Below, in pieces: positions 1 through 10,150 of a stretch of DNA of 64,000 nt. The stretch lies in assembly GCA_038210445.1 (NCBI GenBank), contig JBBQWQ010000002.1, positions 62,001-126,000 of the forward strand, read 5' to 3'. This stretch comes from JABFRG01 sp038210445 (lineage in GTDB: Bacteria; Myxococcota_A; Polyangia; Polyangiales; Polyangiaceae). The first letter of the stretch is position 1. Every line of letters begins with the position of its first letter. Both the position numbers and the translations under genes were made by a program. The notes below the pieces were generated by a model. It worked only from the letters and a program-made list of their open reading frames with translations. It had not been told where the DNA came from and made no database searches.

Positions 1-59
1 ATCCATGACTACCTTGGGAACCTTGGTCTTCTCGGGAATTCACGCAACCACTTGACGCG

Positions 60-662
60 TTACTTCAACGCCTTGGCGAGATCTTCGTACTCCGCCAGGG
101 CCTCTTGTAGCCGCTCCAGCGCGTAGCGCATGCGGCTCTTCACGGTGTTCTCGGGAACGCCGGTGATCTCTGCAATCTCCTTGAAGGGTAGGTTCGAAAC
201 CTCTCGCAACAAGAAGACTTCTCGTTGGTCCTCCGGGAGCACCGACACGGCCCGCGTGATGCGGCCCTGGAGCTCGCTTCCGGTGGCCTCGCGCTCGACG
301 CTGGCCCGCGTGTCCGCGGTCTGCTCGCCCAAGGTCGGCCCTTCCTCCTCGCCCTGGGTTTGGTCGAGGGAAGGATGTTTGCGGAGTGCATTCTTTCGCA
401 GCTGGTCGATGCAGAGGTTGCGGGTGATGGTGTAGAGCCAGGTGGAGAACTTGGCCTCGTGCTTGAAGTCCTGTGCGCTCTGCACCACGCGCACGAAGGC
501 GTCTTGGACGATGTCCTCGGCCAGCGTTGGCAGACGTGTTTGCCGGAGGGCAAAGTTGTAGAGCGGGGTCTGGTGACGCTTGACGAGGTGCCGAAACGCG
601 TCCTTTTCGCCCCGTTGGAAGCGAATCATCAGCGCTTCGTCGGTGATCGCCGGCGCGCTCAC
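60..662 (-). CDS. ECF-type RNA polymerase sigma factor
   Basis: This 200-residue protein has the two sigma regions of the ECF (RpoE-like) class. Region 2 is seen as ITDEALMIRFQRGEKDAF, then EDIVQDAFVRV and FSTWLYTITRNLCIDQLR. Region 4 is seen as LPEDQREVFLLREVSNL and a helix-turn-helix ending ITGVPENTVKSRMRYALERL. It should direct RNA polymerase to a stress or envelope regulon. I start it at the GTG at 662 because GGGGGA lies just upstream; the frame stays open further upstream but is not protein-like there. No anti-sigma gene is visible beside it, though the left edge of the window is close. A GGAAT...GTC pair on the minus strand near 812-787 could be its own promoter, but this is weak. Confidence 0.9.
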   Translation of the reverse strand: MSAPAITDEALMIRFQRGEKDAFRHLVKRHQTPLYNFALRQTRLPTLAEDIVQDAFVRVVQSAQDFKHEAKFSTWLYTITRNLCIDQLRKNALRKHPSLDQTQGEEEGPTLGEQTADTRASVEREATGSELQGRITRAVSVLPEDQREVFLLREVSNLPFKEIAEITGVPENTVKSRMRYALERLQEALAEYEDLAKALK

Positions 663-1231
663 GAAGCTCCCCCGCACTTCGTGCGGCTCGCCGTACGGAT
701 GGGCTGTGGGCGATGGAAGCGTCGTCGAACACCGGGGGACCTCGTTTCTTGGGTGATCCGACGCGCGGGCTCCACAAAGGATCTTCGACATCCTGCGGGC
801 GTGCGGAATTCCCGCGCGTCCGGCGCGAGGAGCCGAAATCGCGCCTGCGATCCCAGCGGGGGTGTCGAGGGCCAAGCCATGAAGGGGAGCTCCGCCTGTG
901 ATGAATCAGAGTTCGAGGGCTCAAATCAAGTGTCGTCACCGCTTGCGGGGCTTGGACGTGCGAACCGAAGGCGCGCAGAGAGTGTATGGGTCCTCGACGG
1001 CAAATGTATACCACTATGTAGTACATGTCGGTCTTGGGTTCGCTGTCGCCGGACTTGTGCGTCTTTACCTGGTTGCAACCCCTGAGGGCCCCATCTAGAG
1101 TGCCGACGGTTCCTTGTGTGGTCTCCTGACGCGGTCTACGTGCCGTCGAGGGTCGCCTCCCATCGGTTCAGTTCTCTCTTGAGTTACTCTTCGTGCGCCC
1201 CCTCGCGGTCGGCGCTGAAAGGGGCAGTGGA
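663..1231. other. Divergent intergenic region, no gene seen
   Basis: About 570 bases separate the divergent sigma factor and envelope-cluster genes. Open frames here look like shadows (Arg/Pro/Gly-rich, no ribosome binding site). A small AT-richer pocket around 1001-1025 is the only base-composition anomaly and may hold the promoter of the rightward cluster. I cannot define its -35 and -10 with confidence. Confidence 0.5.
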
Positions 1232-2158
1232 ATGCGACGTCACGCAGGTTGGGCGATTTCTCTCTTGGCATCTTCGGGGCTCGTTCTCTCGTTGATGGTG
1301 GGAGCAAGCGAGGAAGCGGGCGCCCAAGGTGCAGCAAAGTCTGCGACTGCGAAGGTCGCCGCTCCGAAGGCCCCGGCGAAAGCCAAGGCCGACGCAGGCG
1401 CTTCCGACAGCGGAGCCACCACGGCCGCCAGCGGCGACGGCGGCGCACCCGTTGCGGTCGCGGCCAGCGGCGATAGCGGCGCGCCCGCGCCTGCGAGCAC
1501 CGGCGCCACGCCGACCGCTGCGGGCAGCTCCGGCAGCGGCATGGACGGACCCACCTACGCGGTTCGCTTGCGCGATCTCGAGGCGCGGGTCGACGAGCTC
1601 AAGGACCAGATTCGGCGCAGCCACACCCGGCTCTCGCTCCTCTCCGACACCATTCTCTCGGGCGGCGCCTCCGGCTCTCGCTCCGAGGTGGTGTTCCACA
1701 ACGAGATGTCGAGCGCGTTCAAGCTGATCAAGGCGCTCTTCGTCATCGACGGCGCGGTTCAGTACAACAAGCAAGACGAGACCGGCGCGCTCTCGGACCA
1801 GAAGGAGATTCCCATCTTCACCGGTTCGGTTCCGCCGGGGGATCACACCGTGCAGGTTTCGCTCCAGTTCCAGGGCAACGGCTACGGAGTGTTCACCTAT
1901 CTCCGCGGCTACAAGTTCGACGTGAAGTCGAGCCACTCGTTCACCTCCGTCGAGGGCAAGCAGCTCACGCTCGTCGCCACGGCGCTCGAAAAGGGCGGCG
2001 TCACCACGCCCCTCGAGCAGCGCCCGGGCATCGAATGGCAAGAGAAGCTCGGCCCGCTCGGGGGCAACGGTGGCGGCGCCACGCCGGCGGCGGCCGGTAG
2101 CGCCAAGGCCGACGGCAACTCGGTGTCCGGGGGCGTGTCCGTCGGGGGCGGCAAGTGA
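1232..2158 (+). CDS. Secreted coiled-coil protein, first gene of Glt/Nfs-like cluster
   Basis: A 308-residue secreted protein of unknown function. The ATG at 1232 is preceded by AAAGGGG, so I prefer it to the GTG at 1193. Residues 1-34 form a signal peptide ending near GAQ. An Ala/Lys/Asp-Gly-rich linker follows, then a short coiled coil (YAVRLRDLEARVDELKDQIR). The globular part looks beta-rich (GDHTVQVSLQFQGNGYGVFTY). The tail is Gly-rich. Its stop overlaps the next start (GTGA), so it is translationally coupled to the TPR gene. It probably acts in the periplasm with the TPR proteins downstream. I recognise no named family. Confidence 0.8.
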   Translation: MRRHAGWAISLLASSGLVLSLMVGASEEAGAQGAAKSATAKVAAPKAPAKAKADAGASDSGATTAASGDGGAPVAVAASGDSGAPAPASTGATPTAAGSSGSGMDGPTYAVRLRDLEARVDELKDQIRRSHTRLSLLSDTILSGGASGSRSEVVFHNEMSSAFKLIKALFVIDGAVQYNKQDETGALSDQKEIPIFTGSVPPGDHTVQVSLQFQGNGYGVFTYLRGYKFDVKSSHSFTSVEGKQLTLVATALEKGGVTTPLEQRPGIEWQEKLGPLGGNGGGATPAAAGSAKADGNSVSGGVSVGGGK

Positions 2159-4539
2159 AGTTCCCCGGTTCTCCGGGGCACCTTCGAAGAGCGACGGCGC
2201 TGGCGGCGGGCCTCCTCGCCATCTCCGCCGCGCACAGCTCGCTCGCTGCCGACGCCGACGCCAACGTCCGCAACGCACAAAACGAGATCAACATCGTCGA
2301 GCGCGAAGCGCCCTCGATCCAGGCGGCGGTCGCGCGCGCCAAGTCCACCATGCCCACCGCCGAGCAACGGCTCGCCAACGGTGAGCTGCTGTTCCGCTCC
2401 AAGGACTACCCGCGGGCGATCATCGTCTTCAGCGAGGTCCTCGAGGAATACCCCAACACGCCGTCGTACCCCGACGCGCTCTACCTGCGCGGCGAGACCT
2501 ACTACGCCTCGCGCGAGTACCTGGCTGCCCGACGCGACTTCAAGGCGCTGGCCGAACGAGGCTCCGAGTCTCGTTTCGCCCCGTACCTTACGCGCGCCAT
2601 CGCCCGCCTGGTCGACGTCTCCCTCCGGCTCAACGATCTGCAAGGCCTCGACGAGGTCTTCGCGCGGCTCAATCAAGTGCCGCCGGGAATGATCGACGCT
2701 GGCCTCCAGTACGCCAAGGGCAAGGCCTACTACTTCAAGAAGGACTACGCCACGGCGCAACAGTCGCTCTCGGCGGTGCCTTCCAACACGCCGTACGCGC
2801 ACCAGGCGAAGTACTTCGAGGGCCTGGTGGCCATGCGCCAAGCCGCCCAAGCGGCGCCGGCGGTGGGCGCCAACGGCAAGACGACCCCCACCAACTACAA
2901 GAACGCCATCGACATCTTCCGCCGGGTCACCGACATGGCGCCCGACAGCGACGACCACAAGCAGGTCATCGACCTTTCGTGGATGGCCATCGGCCGGCTC
3001 TTCTACGAGATGGAGCAGTATACGCAGGCGGCCGACGCGTACCAGAAGGTGGCGCGCGACTCGCGCGAGTTCGACACCATGCTCTACGAGCTCGCCTGGG
3101 TGTATGTGCGCCTGGGCGACGCCCAACGCGCCGAACGCGCCCTCGAGGTGCTCTCCATCGCCGACCCCGGCTCTGCGGTCCTCGGCGAGGGCACCTTGCT
3201 CCGCGCCGACCTCTTGCTCCGCGCCGGCTCCTTCCGCAAGGCGCTGCAGCTCTACGAGTCGGTGAAGGACAAGTACGATCCCATGCGCGTCAAGGTCGAC
3301 ACCTTCCTCGACTCCACGCAAGACCCGAGCGTCTACTACGAGAAGCTGAGCCAGCAGCAGCTCGACATCCTCGACCAGAACGAGCAGCTCCCGGCGCTCG
3401 CCATCAAGTGGGCGCGCGAGGCCGAAGACGGCCCCATGGCGTTCGCCATCATCGACGACGTGAACGAGTGCCGCTCGCTCATCAAGCAGTCGTACGGCAT
3501 CATCGACAAATTGATGGCGCTCGCCAACGCGGCCAACCGCGTACGGGCCTTCCCAGAGCTTCTCGCCGGCGAAGAGCAGGCGCTCGGGCTCCTCAATCGC
3601 ATCTCGCATGCGCGCTGGGAGCTCGCCACCGGCCTCGACGCAGAGGAGCCCACCGAGCTCTCCGGCGACATCGCGCAGGCGCGCACCACCCGCCGGCAGC
3701 TCATGTCGCAGATCAAGGGTCTGCCCCAGAGCTCGGCCGACTTCGCGGAGCGCGACTACCAGGGCAGCAAGCAGTGGAATACGCTCTCGCAGGAGGTCTC
3801 GCGCCAGGCGCTTGAGGTCGACCGCCTGAACGCCGTGGTCAACGGCCTGCGGCGAATCCTCAAGCAAGACGCGCAGCAGGGCATTACCCGCGATCCCGTC
3901 GCGCTCAAGCGGTTCAACGACGAGATCGACGCCAACGAGAAGGACCTCAAAGCCCGGCAAAAAGACATCGCCGAGCTGCGGCGTCTTTTCGAGATGGGCC
4001 GCATGCAGGTCGGCGTCGGCGATGCGCGCTTCCAGAACGACGCGGCGGCCCGTCTGGCCTTCCGCGACGCGCTCGAACGCGAAGTGCAGCTGGCGGCGCA
4101 AGGGCAGGCGGGTAGCAACGCGCAGCGCTACGCCCAGCGCATTCAGCCCACGCTAACTTCGGCGCGCGCCGCCGAAGAGAAGCTCCTCCTGGCCTTCGCA
4201 GCCCTCGAGGTTCAGGTCGAAAAGCGCGTCAGCGAGCTCAAGGACAAGGTCGAGAGCGAACGCGTGAAGATCGTCGGCTACGAAGAGCGGCTCAGCAAGC
4301 TCGACACCGAGGCCCGCGATCTCGTGGGTCAGGTGGCCAAGCGGAACTTCGAGCTGGTGCGCGACAAGCTCCGCAACATCGTGCTCCGGGCCGACGTCGG
4401 CATCACCGAGCAAGCCTGGGAAGTTCGCGAAGAAGAGCTCTATCGCGTGCGCACGCTGCAGACCGAGCGGGCCAAGCAAGAGCAAACGCTGGACGAGGAG
4501 CTCCGCGAGGTCCTCGACGATTCCGGCGACAAGAAGTGA
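2155..4539 (+). CDS. Periplasmic TPR and coiled-coil protein
   Basis: A 794-residue protein with a signal peptide (cleavage near SSLAAD, about residue 32). Degenerate TPR repeats fill roughly residues 60-400, seen in phrases such as GELLFRSKDYPRAIIVFSEV and YPDALYLRGETYYASREYLA. A long charged coiled coil runs from about 480 to the C-terminus. Such proteins are assembly scaffolds, like the TPR members GltD/NfsD of the Myxococcus gliding and spore-coat machines. The assignment is by architecture and context, not by clear sequence identity. It starts at GTG and overlaps the preceding gene by 4 nt. Confidence 0.8.
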   Translation: MKFPGSPGHLRRATALAAGLLAISAAHSSLAADADANVRNAQNEINIVEREAPSIQAAVARAKSTMPTAEQRLANGELLFRSKDYPRAIIVFSEVLEEYPNTPSYPDALYLRGETYYASREYLAARRDFKALAERGSESRFAPYLTRAIARLVDVSLRLNDLQGLDEVFARLNQVPPGMIDAGLQYAKGKAYYFKKDYATAQQSLSAVPSNTPYAHQAKYFEGLVAMRQAAQAAPAVGANGKTTPTNYKNAIDIFRRVTDMAPDSDDHKQVIDLSWMAIGRLFYEMEQYTQAADAYQKVARDSREFDTMLYELAWVYVRLGDAQRAERALEVLSIADPGSAVLGEGTLLRADLLLRAGSFRKALQLYESVKDKYDPMRVKVDTFLDSTQDPSVYYEKLSQQQLDILDQNEQLPALAIKWAREAEDGPMAFAIIDDVNECRSLIKQSYGIIDKLMALANAANRVRAFPELLAGEEQALGLLNRISHARWELATGLDAEEPTELSGDIAQARTTRRQLMSQIKGLPQSSADFAERDYQGSKQWNTLSQEVSRQALEVDRLNAVVNGLRRILKQDAQQGITRDPVALKRFNDEIDANEKDLKARQKDIAELRRLFEMGRMQVGVGDARFQNDAAARLAFRDALEREVQLAAQGQAGSNAQRYAQRIQPTLTSARAAEEKLLLAFAALEVQVEKRVSELKDKVESERVKIVGYEERLSKLDTEARDLVGQVAKRNFELVRDKLRNIVLRADVGITEQAWEVREEELYRVRTLQTERAKQEQTLDEELREVLDDSGDKK

Positions 4540-4590
4540 TGGACGTGATGGCTTCCCGCGCGTTTCGGCGGGACCAGTCCTGAGGACGAA

Positions 4591-7500
4591 ATGAAGATTC
4601 GACTACTAGCCGCTTCTCTTACCGTGTCGCTCCTCGGCGCTCTGCCGGTGTTCGCGCAGCCTGTGCCCGCCGCCGGTTCGGCCAAGGCCGACGCCGGTGT
4701 GGCCAAGGCCGACGCCGGCGCTGCGCCCGTGTCCGCCGCCGATGCGGGCGCCGCCCTCACTGCCACGCCCGAGGCCGGCGTCGCCACGCAGCCCACGCCC
4801 GCGGCACCCCAGGTGGCCGTCAAGGCGCCGCCGCCGCCGCCGCCTTCGGCCAAGCAAGTGGCCGCGCTCGGCGTCCTCAAGGGCGAGGTCGATGCCTTCG
4901 ACAAGGGCGCCAAAGACTACAAAGACACGGTTACCAGCATCATCCGCCTGCACTACGAGACCAAGAAGCGCGAGATCCTCTCGGACCTCGACAACGAGAT
5001 CGGCGTCGAGAAGAGCGAGCTGAAGAAGGCCCGCGAGAACGCGATCCTGCGCCTCGAGAAGTTCGTGAAGGAGTACTCCGGCTCGCGCTCGCACCCGGAG
5101 GCGACCCCCGACGCGATGTACCGACTGGCCGCCCTCTACGAGGAGCGCGCCCGCTCCGAAGAGGCGACCGAGCCCGTGGAAGAGGGCATCAAGCCCGCCA
5201 TCGTTCTCTACAAGCGCATCATCGTCGAATTCCCCAAGTACAAGGAGTTGGCGGGCGTCTACTACTTCCTTGGGCACGCCTACAACGACTCCGGCCGCGT
5301 GTCCGAGTCGCAGCAGGTGTGGCGCTCGCTCGTGTGCCACAACAAGTTTGCGTACCCCACGCCGCCCGACGCGAAGAAGCCCGACCAGGACAGCATCAAC
5401 CCGCTGCCGCAAGATCACGACGAGGCCTTCTGGAGCGCCTGGCGCGCCCGCAATCACGACCCGAAGCGGCTGGCCAAGGGCGGCGAAGAGACGACCTTCA
5501 CCGATCCGTATCCGAAGGACTGCACGCCCATCCCCCAGCCCAACGTCATCGCGGGGACCGAGCCCAAGTACCTCGCAGAGGTCTGGTGGCAAATCGGCAA
5601 CTGGGAGTTCGATCTCCTCGACATCGGCTCCGGCGTCGTGCGCGACGAGCCGGGCAGCGTGTACGGCTACAACCGCGCCGCCCGCGCCTACCTCCAGGCA
5701 ATGACCTTCAAGAAGCCGCCGCTGTTCGGCGTCTCGCTCTACAAGTACGCTTGGACGCTCTTCAAGCAGCAGCGCTACGAGGCGGCGACCCAGGAGTTCG
5801 TGAAGCTTCTCGTCTACACCGACGAGCAGCAGAAGCTCACCGGCGACCCGGGCGCCGACTTCCGCAGCGAGGCCTACACGTACATCGCCGGCTCGCTCAC
5901 CAACGTCGACTTTGCCGGTCCCGGCACCGAGGAGCCGTACATTCAGCGGCCCGACATCATCGACATCGAGCCGCGACGCGACGTGCAGGAGAAGAAGCTC
6001 CACATCGCAATTGAGCGCGTCCAGGACCCCAAGATCGTCCCCCAAGACAAGCCCTGGACCATCGAGGTCTACAAGGCCCTGGCGGTGGAGTATCGCACCC
6101 TCGAGCAGCACACCAACGCCATCGAGGTCTACGAGCTCATCCTGAAGAAGTGGCCGATGGACCCCACGGCTCCCGAGGTGCAGGCCGCCATCGCCGACAC
6201 CTACGACGCCATGAATGCGTCGCGAAAGCCGGGCACGCCGGAGCACGACGCCATTGCCGCCAAGGCACTCGCAGCCCGCACCGCGCTCTCCAACTACGTG
6301 GGCGTCACGCCCTGGACCGAAGCCAACAAGGACAACCCGGCGGCGCTCCGCAACGCCGAACGCCTGGTGCGCGGTGGTCTTCGCCAGGCGGCGGTGCAGC
6401 ACACCAACAACGGCAAGGCAGCCCTCCAGGCGGCCACCGAGACCGGCGACGCCGCGCGGCAGTTGGAGCTGCTCACCCGAGCAAGTGCAGAATACAAGCT
6501 TGCCGCCCTTGGCTGGCGTGGCTTCCTCAAGCAAGAAGAAGACGCCCCCGATGCCTACGAGAGCCGCTACTGGCTCGCCGACGCCCTGCACCAATACGTT
6601 CGCATCCAGGTGGTCCTCCACAAGCTGAAGCCGGCCACCTACGCCGAGCCCAGCCGCGGAGAGATCGACGAAGCCAAGGCCGCCGCGGTCGACGTGCGTG
6701 ACTCCAACGAGGACGACAAGTTCCTCGACAATGCGGCCTTCTTCGTCGTCGACATTGCCGACGTCGATCGCGATCTCGCCTACCAGCGCTTCGACGACTC
6801 CAAGGGCGCCCAGGGCACCCAGAAGCGCGAGGAAGTGAAGTTCAGCGGCGAAGGCCAGGACAAGAAAGTGGTGCGCGATGAGGTGCCCAGCGTGGTGCAG
6901 CAGAGCCTGCAGGCGCGCGACGAGTACGTGAGCCGCGTCCCCGCGAGCCTCGACGTCAACAAGCACGCCCTCGACTACCAGTACTACGCCGGCGAGACGT
7001 ACTTCCTCTACGGACAGTTCGACCAGGCGCGGGCGCGCTTCGAGCCCATGTACAAGGAGCAGTGCGGCAAGACTCCCTACGGCTACAAGGCCTGGGAGAA
7101 GCTCATCACGATGTCGAACCTCGAGCGCAACGTGGAGCTCTCCACCAAGCTCGCCAACGAGGCCAAGGCCAAGTCTTGCGCCGTCGACGACGCCGGCAAG
7201 GCCAACGAAGGCATCATCATCAACCCCACCTTGCAGGAGGCGGCGTACGTCAACGCCCGCAAGAAGTTCGAGGAAGCCAAGGCGGCTCCGCCGGGCGAGG
7301 GAAAGAACAAGCTTTGGCGCGAGGCCGCTGGGCTCTACGAGGCCGCGCTCAGCGCAGCTCCCGGTCGCGATGAGGCGCCGGAAGCCGCCATGAACGCCGC
7401 CTACGCGTACAAGCAGGTCGGCGAGTTCTCCAAAGCCATCGACATGTACAACAAGTTCATCAGCGAGTACGGCAGCGAAGACCGCCTGACCAAGCTGCAG

Positions 7501-8841
7501 AAGGGCGACCCCAAGACCAAGGCGCCGGCCGACCCCAAGAAGTACGAGGAGCGCCTGCGCTTTCTCAACGACGCGTACGACGCCCTCGGCACCACGTACT
7601 ACTCGTTCTTCAACTATCAACGCGCCGCCGAGACCTACGAGAAGGTCGCCGGCAACGACCGCTTCGACGCCGACAAACGCAAGGTCGCCTCCAAGAACGC
7701 CATGGTGCTCTACGCGAGCATGGGCCAGCGCGACAAGATGACCGCGCAGTACAAGACCTACGTCTCGCTCCGCCCGAGCGCCGAGGAGAAGGCCAGCGCC
7801 GACTACCTCATGGCCACGTACGACTTCAAGCAGTGGAACGCCAAGGGCGGCGACACCGGGCAAAACCGCCAGAGCCGCATCGCCGCGGAGCAGGCGCTCA
7901 CCGAGTTCTTCCAGAAGAACTCGAACAACGCGCAGGCCGCGAAGTACAACGTCGAGGCGAGCTACTTCATCGCCAAAATGCACAAGGCAGTTGGCGAGAA
8001 CTACCGCACCTGGTTCAAGTCCACGGTGGCCACCTGGGAGCGCTTCAAGGCCGTTGCTCCGCCGAACAAGGAAGGCAAGAGCCCGGCGCTCGACTCGCCG
8101 TACGTCGACTACGCCGCCGAGGCGGACTTCACGATGCTCGACGAGGACATCAAGGAAAAGTACGAGATCGACGCGAAGCACAAATACGACGGCGCCGTCG
8201 CCGACGTGCTCGGTGAGTTCGACGCCAAGACCAGCAAGCAGACCAAGCCCGGAAAGTACCAGCTGAACGCGGCTGACGCCGACAAGTGGGACAAGCAGCT
8301 CGACCGCATCGCCCGCGCGTACCCCTCGCTCGAGTGGGTGCCCGCCGTGCTGGCTCGCCAGGGCACGCTCTGGGACACGCTTCGCACCGGTCTCTACAAC
8401 ACCACCAAGATCAAGATCTTCACCGCCAAGCAAGAGGCCTTCCTCAAGCAGATGGAAAACAGCGGCCGCGAAGATCTCGAGAACAAAGCTGCCGATCTTC
8501 GCGACCAGGGGCGCGAAGGCTGGCGCACCAAGAAGGAATCGGAGCTCAAGGGCGCCGACACCCTCATGGTTCGCCGCTATGCCGGTTCCGTGCAACTTGC
8601 ACGCAAGTACAACATCCGCAACGACAAGACCCAGCGGGCCATCGCGCGCCTCGCGTATTTCACCGACATCATCGGTGACGCAAAGATGCGCGAGTACGTC
8701 ACGCAATCTTCCGACCCTCTCGACCAAACGGGCGCGAAGAAGCTCGAATACAAGGACGGCCAGTACGTGCAGACGCGGCCCGGTCAGACGGCCGTGCCTC
8801 CTGCAAACGGCATGGCGATTCCGCTCCCGGTGGCGCCATGA
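4591..8841 (+). CDS. Large periplasmic TPR protein, GltD/NfsD-like
   Basis: A 1416-residue secreted protein with a signal peptide (MKIRLLAASLTVSLLGALPV, cleaved near FAQ). A KADAG-type low-complexity linker and a proline stretch (PPPPPP near residue 85) follow. The rest is mostly TPR-like helical repeats, for example YRLAALYEERARSEEAT, KYAWTLFKQQRYEAATQEFV and AAYAYKQVGEFSKAIDMYNKF. Length, export and position before a TPR lipoprotein match GltD (AgmU) of the M. xanthus gliding machine and its paralogue NfsD. I infer a scaffold in the envelope. The start is ATG after GAGGAC. Its end overlaps the next gene by 4 nt (ATGA). Confidence 0.85.
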   Translation: MKIRLLAASLTVSLLGALPVFAQPVPAAGSAKADAGVAKADAGAAPVSAADAGAALTATPEAGVATQPTPAAPQVAVKAPPPPPPSAKQVAALGVLKGEVDAFDKGAKDYKDTVTSIIRLHYETKKREILSDLDNEIGVEKSELKKARENAILRLEKFVKEYSGSRSHPEATPDAMYRLAALYEERARSEEATEPVEEGIKPAIVLYKRIIVEFPKYKELAGVYYFLGHAYNDSGRVSESQQVWRSLVCHNKFAYPTPPDAKKPDQDSINPLPQDHDEAFWSAWRARNHDPKRLAKGGEETTFTDPYPKDCTPIPQPNVIAGTEPKYLAEVWWQIGNWEFDLLDIGSGVVRDEPGSVYGYNRAARAYLQAMTFKKPPLFGVSLYKYAWTLFKQQRYEAATQEFVKLLVYTDEQQKLTGDPGADFRSEAYTYIAGSLTNVDFAGPGTEEPYIQRPDIIDIEPRRDVQEKKLHIAIERVQDPKIVPQDKPWTIEVYKALAVEYRTLEQHTNAIEVYELILKKWPMDPTAPEVQAAIADTYDAMNASRKPGTPEHDAIAAKALAARTALSNYVGVTPWTEANKDNPAALRNAERLVRGGLRQAAVQHTNNGKAALQAATETGDAARQLELLTRASAEYKLAALGWRGFLKQEEDAPDAYESRYWLADALHQYVRIQVVLHKLKPATYAEPSRGEIDEAKAAAVDVRDSNEDDKFLDNAAFFVVDIADVDRDLAYQRFDDSKGAQGTQKREEVKFSGEGQDKKVVRDEVPSVVQQSLQARDEYVSRVPASLDVNKHALDYQYYAGETYFLYGQFDQARARFEPMYKEQCGKTPYGYKAWEKLITMSNLERNVELSTKLANEAKAKSCAVDDAGKANEGIIINPTLQEAAYVNARKKFEEAKAAPPGEGKNKLWREAAGLYEAALSAAPGRDEAPEAAMNAAYAYKQVGEFSKAIDMYNKFISEYGSEDRLTKLQKGDPKTKAPADPKKYEERLRFLNDAYDALGTTYYSFFNYQRAAETYEKVAGNDRFDADKRKVASKNAMVLYASMGQRDKMTAQYKTYVSLRPSAEEKASADYLMATYDFKQWNAKGGDTGQNRQSRIAAEQALTEFFQKNSNNAQAAKYNVEASYFIAKMHKAVGENYRTWFKSTVATWERFKAVAPPNKEGKSPALDSPYVDYAAEADFTMLDEDIKEKYEIDAKHKYDGAVADVLGEFDAKTSKQTKPGKYQLNAADADKWDKQLDRIARAYPSLEWVPAVLARQGTLWDTLRTGLYNTTKIKIFTAKQEAFLKQMENSGREDLENKAADLRDQGREGWRTKKESELKGADTLMVRRYAGSVQLARKYNIRNDKTQRAIARLAYFTDIIGDAKMREYVTQSSDPLDQTGAKKLEYKDGQYVQTRPGQTAVPPANGMAIPLPVAP

Positions 8842-10133
8842 AGAAGCTCGCTTTCGTCAGTCTCTCGTTTCTGCTTCTCGGCGCCGTGGGTGGCTCTGCC
8901 GCCTGCGGTGGCGACGACAAGCCCATCAACTACCCCCAGGGCGGTGGTGACGGCGGCGGCGTTGCCACCGACAACAAGGGCGGCCAGGTGGGTGTGGTCG
9001 CGAGCCCGGACGACAAGTCCGAGCTCTCGGGCGCCGCGCTCGCCTCGTACAACCAGGGCTTCCAGGCCTGGATGAACGGCGATCTCCAGGGCGCGAAGAA
9101 GTACTTCAAGGAGGCTGCCGAGAAGGACAACAAGTCTCCGGCGCCGCAGTACTCGCTGGGCGTGGTGCTCGAGCGTCTCGGCGACAGCGCCGGCGCGCAG
9201 CAAGCGTTCCGCGCCGCCTACACCGTGAAGCCCGACTACGAGCTGGCCATCGGCGCCTACGCGCTCTCGCTCGCAGGGAAGGGGGCGCTATCCGAAGCCG
9301 ACACCTTCCTCACCGACAAGAAAGCCAAGTTCCCCACCTCGGCCCGAATTTCCACGTACCTAGCCGAGATCAAGTCGCTCGCCGGCGACCACGGCGGCGC
9401 GCAGCAGCTGGCCCAAGACGCCCTGCGCATGAACCCCGACTACAAGGACGCGATGGTGGCCATCGCACGCGACCACTATCGCGCGCGCAAGATGGAGCTG
9501 GCCCGTTACGCGCTCCAGGCCATCATCGACGGGTTCGGCGATTCCAGCCCTGCCCGCGACAAGGAGAACGCCGAGGCCAACCTCCTTCGCGGCCTCATCG
9601 AGCGCGAGTACGGGCGCCGATCGGTGGCCTTCGGCGCACTCGAAGTGGCCTCGCGCCGTCGGCCCGATCTGGTGGAAGCCCTGGTGCAGCTCGGGAGCAT
9701 GCGTCTCGAAGCGGGCAACGCCACCGAGGCGCAACCGGTCCTCGAGAGCGCCGTCAAGTACGGCCCCAACAGCGCCATCGCTCACCTCAACATGGGCGAT
9801 TGCTACCGGCTCCTCGGCCGCGCCGCCGATGCTCGCAAAGAGTTCGACACGGCGCTCTCGCTCGACTCGAGCCTCGGTCTCGTACACTACGACATGGGGC
9901 TCTTGTACCTGTTCGCTCCGAACATTCCTGGCACCAGCGCAGGCGATCAGGTGCAGACCGCCATCAGCGAGTTCGAGAAGTACAAGACCATGCGCGCCAA
10001 GGGCGTTACCGACGACGTCGACGATCTCCTGGCCCGCGCCAAGACCAAACAGGCCGAGCTCAAGGGCGGCACCGCCGCCCCCGCAGCTACCGGAACCGCT
10101 CCCGCGGCGACGAAGGGCGACGCGGGCAAGTGA
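8838..10133 (+). CDS. TPR lipoprotein, GltE/NfsE (AglT)-like
   Basis: A 431-residue protein with a lipoprotein signal (lipobox ending GGSAAC, about residue 23), so it should be anchored to a membrane by Lgt processing. TPR repeats run from about residue 70 to 370; clear units include GDLQGAKKYFKEAAEKDNKS, YSLGVVLERLGDSAGAQQAF and AIAHLNMGDCYRLLGRAADA. Size, TPR content and place directly after the giant TPR gene match AglT/GltE in Myxococcus. It is translationally coupled to the upstream gene. The C-terminus is an Ala/Thr/Gly-rich tail. Confidence 0.85.
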   Translation: MKKLAFVSLSFLLLGAVGGSAACGGDDKPINYPQGGGDGGGVATDNKGGQVGVVASPDDKSELSGAALASYNQGFQAWMNGDLQGAKKYFKEAAEKDNKSPAPQYSLGVVLERLGDSAGAQQAFRAAYTVKPDYELAIGAYALSLAGKGALSEADTFLTDKKAKFPTSARISTYLAEIKSLAGDHGGAQQLAQDALRMNPDYKDAMVAIARDHYRARKMELARYALQAIIDGFGDSSPARDKENAEANLLRGLIEREYGRRSVAFGALEVASRRRPDLVEALVQLGSMRLEAGNATEAQPVLESAVKYGPNSAIAHLNMGDCYRLLGRAADARKEFDTALSLDSSLGLVHYDMGLLYLFAPNIPGTSAGDQVQTAISEFEKYKTMRAKGVTDDVDDLLARAKTKQAELKGGTAAPAATGTAPAATKGDAGK

Positions 10134-10150
10134 GTGCTACACTTTACCCC

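Noticed and set aside
1909..8727. Long minus-strand frames (730 and 1373 codons) opposite the TPR genes
   Set aside because: They are antisense shadows of GC-rich genes: Val/Leu/Gly/Arg-rich with no domain, while the plus strand gives signal peptides and TPR repeats.
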